A stretch of 11,683 nt of DNA, from contig RBNI01006141.1 in NCBI GenBank assembly GCA_003990745.1, positions 1 through 11,683 on the forward strand, written 5' to 3'. Position 1 is the first letter of the stretch. Each line of letters starts with the position of its first letter. The notes beneath the pieces are model-generated. The model was not told where the DNA came from, did no database searches, and saw only the letters and a program-made list of their open reading frames with translations. Below, in pieces: positions 1 through 7,375 of the stretch. This stretch comes from Jimgerdemannia flammicorona. Lineage: Eukaryota; Mucoromycota; Endogonomycetes; Endogonales; Endogonaceae. Made by a program: the position numbers and the translations under genes.

Positions 1-642
1 GTATGTGGTTATGAACTGTTGTAAGTTCATCGGCAGAGTTGGCAGTGTGATCAGAGTTGGAAGGGATCCTTGGCTTGAGGTCATGTCGGCGTCAGAAGGA
101 TCATTGTCTTCTGCTTCGTCTTTGTCGAAGTTGATTATATTGTAGACGTCCTTCATGGCATATCCAACTTGGGGCATTTGCAGGATATGATCGTCGGGGT
201 GTGGAAAGGTTCTGTCTGTGGTTTCAACGTACTCAAGATACTTGTGGTTGAGTTCTTGTATCATGTCGTCGATTTGGCCATAGGACAGGGTAGCAACCAT
301 TTCGCTGGTAGTGACTCGGAGGCGAGGAATAAAGGTGCTGTACTCATAAAAGAGTTCTCGGTATTTGCGGGCGATGAGTTTCTGGTGTTGAGACATCTGG
401 GTAATATCTGTGTCATGGTGGTATTCAACCATGTCTTCCAGGAGGCAGCCGATCTGGTAGTAGCTTGAGATTTGTCCAATCCGGTGGGCCTCGTTAAACA
501 TGTTCAGGGCATTCCATCGGGCTTCCACAAAGTAGAGAGGTGCTTGGCTGTAGATATTCATGAGGGGTAGAGGGGGTGTGGCTCGGTTGACAATGGCATT
601 CCAAATGTCAGTGCGGATGCGGTTGTAGATCTCGGTGGTCAT
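1..642 (-). CDS. Unrecognised repeat-borne protein, N-terminal 214 codons, open at left edge
   Basis: An uninterrupted reading frame of 214 codons runs from ATG at 642-640 to base 1 and continues beyond the window. The start is supported by an A-rich leader ending in CAAAC before the ATG, by a TATA box about 70 bp upstream, and by conservation of the same start in the mirrored copy. The protein begins MTTEIYNRIRTDIWNAI. It is rich in charged and aromatic residues (LFYEYSTFIPRLRVTT, residues ~97-112) and turns acidic near residue 170-185 (DKDEAEDNDPSDAD). No signal peptide, membrane segment, zinc knuckle or catalytic motif is visible. From the mirrored copy the full protein should be about 365 residues. 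I do not recognise the family; a Gag-like or accessory protein of a fungal retroelement is possible because an LTR-like unit follows the mirrored copy. Open state next to a ruined twin suggests this copy is younger or still selected. Confidence 0.6.
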   Translation of the reverse strand, partial: MTTEIYNRIRTDIWNAIVNRATPPLPLMNIYSQAPLYFVEARWNALNMFNEAHRIGQISSYYQIGCLLEDMVEYHHDTDITQMSQHQKLIARKYRELFYEYSTFIPRLRVTTSEMVATLSYGQIDDMIQELNHKYLEYVETTDRTFPHPDDHILQMPQVGYAMKDVYNIINFDKDEAEDNDPSDADMTSSQGSLPTLITLPTLPMNLQQFITTY

Positions 643-868
643 GTTTGTGTGTTTGGAAGTTGTGGATGTTGTTTGTTTTGGTTCTCTGTTTCGACGCGTC
701 TTGGGGCTGGGTATATATGCATTTGTTCTGGATTGGTAAGATTCCATTAGTGTGGATCTTGTATTCTGTGACTTGGTATTGACTCAGCTTTGTGCGCTAT
801 GACTTCTGTTTGACTCAGCTTCGTGATCTTGCAGGTAATTTCCAGATTTGTTCGGAGATCGCGTGTAA
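643..868 (-). promoter_or_regulatory. Promoter-like leader of the left repeat gene
   Basis: The 226-bp leader holds a TATA box (712-717, about 70 bp before the start codon), two TGACTCA motifs (780-786 and 811-817) that match the fungal Gcn4/AP-1-type bZIP core, and a C/A-rich stretch before the ATG that fits a fungal 5' untranslated leader. All these elements recur at mirrored positions in the right arm. Factor binding is inferred from the motif only. Confidence 0.55.
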
Positions 869-893
869 TTTCTGTGGCTTGGAGGTTGTGTGC

Positions 894-1119
894 TTACACA
901 CGCGATCTCCGAACAAATCTGGAAATCACCTGCAAGATCACAAAGCTGAGTCAAACAGAAGTCACAGCATACAAAACTGAGTCAATACCAAGTCACGGAA
1001 CATAAGGTTCACACAAATGGAATCTTACCAATCAAGAACAGATGCATATATACCGAGCCCTGAGATATATCGAATAAGAACCAAAACAAACAATAACTAC
1101 AACTTCCAAATATACAAAC
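894..1119 (+). promoter_or_regulatory. Promoter-like leader of the right repeat gene
   Basis: This is the mirror image of 643-868. It contains TGAGTCA at 947-953 and 978-984 and a TATA box at 1047-1052, 68-73 bp upstream of the ATG at 1120. The leader ends in AAAC directly before ATG. Together the two leaders form a divergent promoter block of 477 bp. Confidence 0.5.
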
Positions 1120-1762
1120 ATGACCATCGAGATCTACAACTGTATCCGCACTGACATTTGGAATGCCATTGTCAACCGAGCCACACCCTCTCTGCCCCTC
1201 ATGAATATCTATAGCCAAGCACCCCTCTACTTCATGGAAGCCCAATGGAATGCCCTGAACATGCTTAATGAGGCCCACCGAATTGGACAAATCTCAAGCT
1301 ACTAACCAGATCAGCAATCTCCTAGAAGACATGGTTGAACATCACCATGATACAGATATTACCCAGATGTCTCAACACCAGAAGCTCATCACCTACAAAC
1401 ACCAAGAACTCTTCTACGAGTACAGCACCTTTATTCCCCATCTCTGAGTTACTATTAGCAAAATGGTTGCTACTCTGTCCTATGGCCAAATCGATGACAT
1501 GATACAAGAACTCAACTACAAGTATCTCAAATATGTTTAGACTACTGACAGAACCTTCCTGCACCCTGATGACCATATCCTGCAAATGCCCCAAGTCAGA
1601 TATACTATGAAGGATATCTATGATATAATCCGATTTGATGAAGATGAAGCAGAAGACAATGATCCCTCTGATGCCAATATGACCTCAAGCCAAGAATCTC
1701 TACCAACCCTGATCATACCACCAACCTTGCTGATGAACTTATAATAGTTTATAACCATATAT
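894..1762. repeat. Inverted repeat 1, right arm
   Basis: This is the partner of 1-868. A 25-bp unpaired centre (869-893) separates the arms. The match continues up to the point where the left arm meets the window edge, so its true outer end cannot be seen. Compared with the left arm it has lost CpG sites: GACGTC became GATATC, TTCGAC became TTTGAT, and GACGAA became GATGAA within 1600-1650. Confidence 0.95.
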
Positions 1763-2218
1763 AAGACTTATTGGGACAATGACCACTGGCACAAATACCA
1801 ACCTGCATTCACCCCCGATTACTTCAACTACAATAAAGAGACCAGAGAACACAACCTATACCTTCAGACAACTCTCGAAGTTGAACCAACTACTCTACCA
1901 CCCGAGTACAAGCAACATGAACTACAGCCGCCAGCTTACTACAACCCCATAACTCACAGTGCTGTAACCTATAGAAAGTATACAGACAGCGAATTCGATG
2001 AAAGTGAAAACAATACACCACTTCTTTGCCCACCAACACCTTATCCAGCATATGAGACAGACGATACTATTCTGTGGGATAGAGATGAAGTTCCAATATA
2101 TTACTACCTCAGCGAACAAGGAGAAGTAATCCACGAACCACTTTTCCTAGATGACTACTTCATCAGAGATGAAGCAATTGATGGTGATGTCATTGAAGAC
2201 TATCCAGACAGTGCCTAA
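1120..2218 (+). pseudogene. Decayed copy of the repeat-borne unrecognised gene
   Basis: The ATG at 1120 opens 61 codons colinear with the left copy. One inserted base in the TAC-TAC pair (1303-1305) then gives a stop. In the restored frame there are stops at 1445 (TGA), 1538 (TAG), 1742 (TAA) and 1745 (TAG). Comparison with the left copy shows that three of these four arose from CGA, CAA and CAG by C-to-T changes. After 1747 the frame is open to TAA at 2216-2218, giving a tail of about 155 residues that the left copy cannot show because of the window edge. This tail is acidic and rich in Tyr and Pro and carries two PPxY motifs, PPEY (1898-1909) and PPAY (1928-1939). Intended length is about 365 residues. 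Function is unknown. Confidence 0.75.
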
Positions 2219-2261
2219 AACCATAAATAGGTTAGTAGTCATAGTATAGTTAGATTAGCCT

Positions 2262-2607
2262 TGTACGACATAACTGTAAACTGACTCAGCAGTCAGACAA
2301 TCTCTTGACATGTCAGATCACACTTGTACTACGTGACTACATTCTGACTCAGCAAAGCACTTAGTGCTACACCCATATTTAGCATAGTCCAGATAGCCCC
2401 TCACTAGTATAAATACCCCCTCCCCCAGACCTCAGAATCTCAGACCTGAACAATCTGAACACAACTCCTGAGCACTTCCCCACAAATATCTCTTCACATA
2501 ACTACTCCTAGTATAGCAATATTATGAATAGTGAATAAACCTATTTAATAACCCACAAACCACTCTTAAGTAAATTCGCTCCCTGTTAGGTCCTACTCCT
2601 AACCCCA
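2262..2607 (+). repeat. LTR-like unit or retroelement 3' end (boundaries uncertain)
   Basis: The unit starts about 44 bp after the stop of the decayed gene, with TGTACGACATAACTG. It contains two TGACTCA sites (2282-2288 and 2345-2351), a TATA box TATAAATA (2408-2415), a C-rich initiator-like stretch, and AATAAA (2534-2539) before a segment ending GTTAGGTCCTACTCCTAACC. Promoter, transcribed region and polyadenylation signal in this order over ~345 bp is the layout of a fungal LTR. No second copy is in the window and I could not find a clear target-site duplication, so a stand-alone promoter or 3' flank remains possible. The ends given are approximate. Confidence 0.4.
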
Positions 2608-2996
2608 TCATGAAATTTCCTAATTGGGTATTGTCTGCAGCAATATGCCAATTAAACTAAGCTGGTCTTAGTTTCTTGAACTTTCTGAAATATGGAAAAT
2701 CCTGAACATCCAGAACTAGTCTGAAAAAGGACTTTGGTTGAGATGTCAACCCGATCTTGAAATCAATAAGCATAGAGGACATACTCCATATGAAATTGAT
2801 CTTGACCATAAGAAAACAGTCTTCCAGAATATCCAGAACTTCCAGAAAACCCTTCCAGAACTACGTAACAGTTACCCTAAAAAGCAACCCTCTTACACAC
2901 ATTATAGCGCAGATGGGCCGACCACAGGTGGAGAAAGCGAGATAGGAAATGTAAAATCTTGGTCGTGGGAGAGTTAAAAGTACCAACAATAGGGTG
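2608..2996. other. Gene-poor stretch with TTCCAGAA cluster
   Basis: No convincing gene is visible. The plus strand has a short open stretch (about 2738-2977) that lacks an ATG start and resembles nothing I know. Three exact TTCCAGAA units lie at 2822-2829, 2840-2847 and 2853-2860, surrounded by looser GAA/TTC pentamers from about 2670 onward. TTCnnGAA is the core of fungal heat-shock elements; here that is only a motif match. Confidence 0.35.
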
Positions 2997-4998
2997 CTAT
3001 GCTATATGTGCCCCTTTGTGTACCTTGGGCAGCACATGAAACACAGGTAACTTACTATCATTAGGCTCCATAAGGTGTTCCCAAATCAGCATACAACTCT
3101 GGTCACCAATGCAGAACTCGAGTAGACCAAGAAGGTCTAGCCTCACTGATTCCCTAACATCATCAATCATAGAGAAATCATTCATGTACACAGGATTGTA
3201 AAGGAGGGACTGAAAACTGTCTAAATACAGAACACGCAGAATTATGATGAACCTCAGATTTTTGTCAGTAAGACAGACTGTGAAGTCATCATGAGTGTAG
3301 ATGCCTTTGAGAAGGCAATGGAACTTCTTCAGTATAAGCATACCAGATATATTTATCAAGAGTTGGATGGCTTGATTCAGGGGGCACTCATATGGAGTAT
3401 AATTTACATATTTTCCATACAATGCGGCAGTCGCCATTTAGATGACACTCAGGCAGAGATCTCTGGGACGTCATCAGGATTACCCATAGAGGTCCAGAAG
3501 GTGGCAAGGTCAAGATGCTGTTAGAACGATGACAACGAAATCAGATCAATGGTACTGTTCATCGAAGCCGACTCGGAGAGAACAAACTTAGGGCCAAAGT
3601 TCAGCATATACATGAGCTTGGGGGTAAGCCAAGGCAGAGGTATATTGGTAACAAAGCTCTCCTCAGTAAACATCCAAAACCGAGAGACGAAAAACTGACT
3701 TAAATGAGAACCAGAAAGAGAAGACATAAAGGCAAAATCCTCAATAGGTGTCGAGGCTGCTACCTTATGTGGAATGGAGACATCAGGGCCAAACCATGCT
3801 GCTGGGAAGTCATATAAGACTTCCAGGCTAGGGACCTCTAGTTTTTTGAAGCTAGAGGACAGACATCACTGGCATTATACCAGATGATATGATATTTGGT
3901 GGTAGTATACTTATTGCACTGTGGCACAAACGCTCTGGCAGCACTCTTAGACAAGCAGCTCGAAGTCGACGAGTGGCTAGTCTTGGTAAAAGTGGAAGAA
4001 ACAGACAGGGAAGGTGAAGTCTTATGCACTCGCTTGACCCCTTTTACAGAACCCACTGTCATAGCAGGGGCAAGGGGGCAAGGACTCCGGTGGGCCTTCA
4101 TAGGCACACCAAGGCATCCAGAACAGCTACGGCAGTTTGGCATAGCAGAGGCCAAAGTCGTGCTCACACCCTTGGCCTTTCCCATGGCCCCCGCAGGCAT
4201 GGTGATAGAGGGTGAGGGGGTGGGGACACTCTTTTTCAGCTAGGCAGAACCAGCAGCAGCAGAAGCAAACATGTATTTGGCACCCAGAGTAACAATCTCG
4301 GAGCACTTCCCAAGCTCCTCAACCACAGCTTTGCAGGCGACAGCAGAAATCCCATCTTGCAAGGAAGAGGACACAGGGGTGGTCAGGTGGATAGTGGCAG
4401 CGGCGGCTTTGACAGCGATGGCGGCGGCAAGATGGCGAGACTGATGCACAATAATGTCAAAACCACAGAACAGGAACAAGTTTGTCTTGGCTCAGTTGGT
4501 GACAGCAAGGGTAGTAATATTCTTGCTAACCCCTTGAGTGATATCAACTGATATACCAAAGAACTGATGGGCATTGGAAGAACCAGTCATGGTCTTATCA
4601 ATTTTAGTGCGCTAGTCCTTAGCATGCTGGGTAGTGGCATCTTGATCAGATACGGCAGTCTCGATTGCAGCAGTAGTGCAGCACTTAGCTTTTGCCGAAG
4701 CAGTAGTAAGGGCAGCAGCATACTGTTTCTCTGGGAGGAGGGCGATCGAAGCAGTGACCTTCTTGGAAGGAGTAAACTTCCAATCGACAACTTGGGTCCT
4801 CAAAAAGTTGGCACAGCACTCATGCGTGGCAATAACTTCGAGGGTATGGAATACTCTGATACAAGCAGTATGGAAGATAGCAGGGACCTCATCAAGCAAA
4901 GTGGTCAAGTAGATGGCTAGGTCATCAAAGTTCACCAAATCGGAGAACAAAGCTTTGGGGACAGCAGCATCGCCATCTACATTCATATTATCTATCAT
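2997..4998 (-). pseudogene. Decayed gene for an unrecognised ~660-residue protein
   Basis: Three minus-strand frames join into one colinear coding trace. Start is ATG at 4998 or 4986. Frame one has stops at 4612 (TAG), 4492 (TGA) and 4240 (TAG). The frame then shifts at an A tract near 3845, with stops at 3521 (TAA), 3449 (TGA) and 3404 (TAA), and shifts again at a C tract near 3378. The last frame ends at TAG 2997. In order the protein has a helical N-terminal part (~1-130), an Ala-rich segment (RHLAAAIAVKAAAATI), a Ser/Pro/Lys-rich low-complexity region (roughly codons 255-370), and a C-terminal domain with many aromatic residues (FFVSRFWMFTEESF). No polymerase, integrase, protease or zinc-knuckle motif is seen. 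I do not recognise the family. Many of the stops could derive from CAG, CAA or CGA by C-to-T, as in the other repeat. Its upstream leader is the left arm of inverted repeat 2, which suggests it belongs to a mobile element. Confidence 0.65.
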
Positions 4999-5003
4999 AT
5001 TGT

Positions 5004-5512
5004 GTATTATAAAACAAGTAGATAATAGAGGAATTGTTTTGAGCAAGATGTGATACTGTTATGGCAGATATGAAGGTTGGCGGTAAAAGGTCAAACAAAT
5101 GAAAAGCTTATGTGAATTTTCACGACAGAACAAAGTAAGCAGAATAAAGTGTTTTCCGAAGCAAGATGTAATAGATCTGCAACCCACCTATAGTACTATG
5201 GTTCATAGTGGTCTTTATTCAAAAATGAGAACAAAGTTCAGGTAAACAAAGACACGGATCTAACCCCAGAATTCCAGAAGTAGAATGGTGCATAAGTACC
5301 CGAGTCTTGCCCCGATCCAAACAATTGTCCGAATCAGGCTTTATTGATCTACATATGTAATGGACCATTAAAAATCTGATATAGAAACAATTGGGAAAAG
5401 GTACCAGTCACATGATATAATGTTACACAAACAGTAAACAATGCCAAAAATGGAACTAGACCAATGACATATCATATGTCATTATATGATTATCACTTAT
5501 AGGTTTAAAAAC
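5004..5512. repeat. Inverted repeat 2, left arm
   Basis: The reverse complement aligns with 5693-6201 over exactly 509 bp in both arms, so there is no net insertion or deletion. In about 110 bp at the inner end I counted eight differences, seven of them transitions. The arm is the 5' leader of the decayed gene: its outer edge lies 6 bp from the ATG at 4998. It carries an AATAAA-like motif and the perfect 19-bp palindrome at 5464-5482. Confidence 0.93.
5464..5482. repeat. Perfect 19-bp palindrome in the left arm
   Basis: ATGACATAT-C-ATATGTCAT is a perfect palindrome around C5473. The mirrored site in the right arm (around 5722-5740) reads CACGTG where this one reads CATATG, so it is imperfect there. 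The change CACGTG to CATATG is what C-to-T on both strands of one CpG would give. Confidence 0.8.
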
Positions 5513-5692
5513 ATGAAAAATTGCTAGACAATCTCCAGTGTGAGACTCTAGGCCTGATGCCTATGTACCTATGCTCCGTGATGCCTGTCTACCTCCACTC
5601 GCTTTGCTCACTCCGGTGCCGAGACTTTACTCTGCTCCGGTCACGAGGCTCTAGGCCTGACATCTGCACCTTCAGGTGCCGATGATTTTTAG
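5513..5692. other. 180-bp spacer of inverted repeat 2, with internal direct repeats
   Basis: The spacer is visibly richer in G and C than the AT-rich arms. It holds a 16-bp direct repeat GAG(A/G)CTCTAGGCCTGA at 5542-5557 and 5645-5660 (one mismatch) and a looser repeat TGATGCCTxTxTACCT starting at 5555 and 5579. No open frame of note and no tRNA-type box B was seen. It may be a separate small insertion or the original loop of a fold-back element. Confidence 0.6.
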
Positions 5693-6201
5693 GTTTTTAA
5701 ACCTATAAGTGATAATTATGTGATGACACGTGATATGTCATTGGTCTAGTTCCGTTTTTGGCATTGTTTACTGTTTGTGTAACATTAGATCATGTGACTG
5801 GTACCTTTTCCCGATTGTTTCTATATTAGGTTTTTAATGACCCATCATGTGTATAGATCAACAAAGCCCAATTTGGACAATTGTTTGGATCGGGGCAAGG
5901 CTTGAGTACTTATGCACCATTCTACTTCTGGAATTCTGGGGTTAGATCTGTGTCTTTGTTTACCCGAACTTTGTTCTTATTTTTAAATAAAGATCACCAT
6001 GAACCGTGGTGCTGTGGGTGGGTTGTAGATCTATTGTACTTTGCTTCAGAAAACACTTTATTTCACTTGCTTTGTTCCATCATAAAAATTCACATAAGCT
6101 TTTCATTTGTTTGACCTTTTACCACCAACCTTCATATCTGCCATAACAGTATCACATCTCACTCAAAACAATTCCTCTATTATCTACTCATTTTATAATA
6201 C
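5693..6201. repeat. Inverted repeat 2, right arm
   Basis: This is the partner of 5004-5512. Homology stops abruptly at 6201, after TTTTATAATAC. Unlike the left arm it is not followed by the decayed gene, so the right arm is a leader without its gene. A plus-strand open stretch at 5881-6114 starts with TTG, sits in the repeat and has no counterpart kept open in the left arm, so I do not call it a gene. Confidence 0.93.
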
Positions 6202-6374
6202 TCTTTGCAACACATCATATCAAATGCAACCAGAACACCTATGCCACCCTTCTGAAGCCCTTCAAGTTGGAAGGGTTTGTCTGGAAATATATTCATGAAT
6301 AACTGACCCTAATAATGAGCTGAGGGGCACCTCGCCGCGCTCGGTGTACTGCTGTCTCAAAACGAGTGTATGGT
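6202..6374. other. Short stretch between repeat 2 and the kinase relic
   Basis: Nothing coding could be supported. A small hairpin CCCTTC-AAGTTG-GAAGGG lies at 6258-6275. The strip is a junction between repeat-derived and host-derived sequence. Confidence 0.4.
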
Positions 6375-6848
6375 ACCTGGTCTCAAACCAAATCCGAGGT
6401 CCTCATTCACAATGACTTCCACCCTGGTAGTGGTATTCAATAGAGGCTTTCCTATGTTTTTCGATATCTGATTTAGCCTGCCAATGTAGAAGACTCACAG
6501 CGAACAGGGTGTTTATGGGTGTCTCCATATTTTCCACCTGAAAGTTTTGATGGAAACCATGCACAGAGGTGTCAGATGTATACTACATGGCTTCTATGCT
6601 GCTGAGGCCATGATCGGCCATGAGGAGGGTCGATGGACACCCTGAGATCTTGTTGGGATCTAGAACCCACCATGCGACCTATGGCATCTGACATATACAA
6701 ATGCTTGTCCTCCCTGTGGCGTGATATGGACACTTCTGTGACCACCCCGTTGTCACCGATGCTGGCCTTTACCGCGGAGCGCAAGGCTCCACACCTACAG
6801 GCGATGGAAGCCCGGAGCGCGGGATTTGGTCTGTTCGAGGGTGCGTGA
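6375..6848 (+). pseudogene. Relic of a tyrosine-kinase-like (TKL) protein kinase, C-lobe
   Basis: Kinase landmarks appear in order but in different frames. The catalytic loop is traceable as LIHNDFHPG (6402-6428, with H at 6408 and the catalytic D at 6414). A DFG-like trace follows at about 6470 (GATTT-AGCCTG). SDVYYMA (6572-6592) corresponds to subdomain IX, and SCWDLEPTMRP (from 6648) is the C-lobe Cys-Trp...Arg-Pro signature typical of TKL kinases. The spacings from the catalytic D to DFG (~18 codons) and to DVY (~54 codons) equal those of intact kinases. The distance from DVY to CW is only about 24 codons, so about 40 residues are missing. The tail is open to TGA at 6846-6848. There is no N-lobe (no P-loop or VAIK) nearby. 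A fragment of a Ser/Thr-Tyr kinase of the large agaricomycete families is the best reading. Confidence 0.6.
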
Positions 6849-7375
6849 TCATCCTGGCCCACCATATTATTATCCCATATAATCTTACGGTCCCCGAAGC
6901 GAGTTTACCGAATACATCTGCGAGAGCTGGCGTAGTTGTTCGGTGGTATAGAAGCGGCTCGCGTGAATTGGTGACATTGAAACTCGTCTTCAAATATTTA
7001 TATTTGCTTCTTTCCTTATCCAGGAATTCACATTGTTACATCAATGATTGAGTCTGGCGATCGTGGATTGTAGCATTGTATCATGGAATATCAAGTTCGC
7101 CGATACAGGTATCCGAAGGCCGGAGGACATGATCTCGACGGAACGGTCGCGACCGAGCAGCTGGTCTTGCACTGGATCTTGTTCTTGGCGACCTTTTCTT
7201 TGTAATGAAACCATAACAACGTAAATTCTGATGTCAATTGACCGATTCCATGCATGTCGCCTTTGGAAGGCATGAGAGTGGCCCGTGTACAATAGGGAGT
7301 CTTTACTGTAGTACTGCGAAGGTCCGTACCGCGTAACCAGTCAAAATGAATGCGATTGGTCAAAAGCGATGTCAC
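6849..7375. other. Intergenic stretch, no gene supported
   Basis: Open frames on both strands are short and show no known motif or intron structure; the longest is a minus-strand stretch of 94 codons (7091-7375). It ends at a long poly(A) run, so it could be a retroposed copy, but no source gene is recognisable. Confidence 0.4.

Larger units (their letters stand above)
1..868. repeat. Inverted repeat 1, left arm
   Basis: The reverse complement of this stretch aligns base for base with 894-1762. The axis is near position 881, and the two start codons (642 on minus, 1120 on plus) lie 239 bp to either side of it. The 226-bp leaders (643-868 and 894-1119) have equal length; near the inner tip the right arm has ACAC where the left has AC. 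The coding parts differ by one inserted base in the right arm. The left arm is cut by the window edge, so the repeat may be longer. Nearly all differences I compared are transitions. Confidence 0.95.

Noticed and set aside
169..468. Plus-strand open frame of 99 codons in the left arm
   Set aside because: It is antisense to the 214-codon minus-strand frame, which has a better start, a promoter and a conserved mirrored copy.
3896..4243. Plus-strand open frame of 115 codons over the decayed gene
   Set aside because: It is the shadow of the Ser/Pro-rich and Ala-rich region of the minus-strand trace; no ATG context or motif supports it.
4567..4920. Plus-strand open frame of 117 codons
   Set aside because: It is antisense to the N-terminal part of the decayed minus-strand gene and of unlike composition.
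5881..6114. Plus-strand open frame of 77 codons in the right arm of repeat 2
   Set aside because: It starts with TTG, lies in a non-coding leader repeat and shows no conservation of coding in the other arm.
1..6201. CRISPR array, bacterial insertion sequence or prophage
   Set aside because: There are no regularly spaced short direct repeats, no transposase motif and no bacterial gene organisation; introns and leader structure point to a fungus.
6900..6975. tRNA-like stretch (GTTGTTCGGTGGTATAGAAG resembles the 5' half of a glycine tRNA)
   Set aside because: There is no matching anticodon arm, no box B and no acceptor stem pairing, so the resemblance is too partial.
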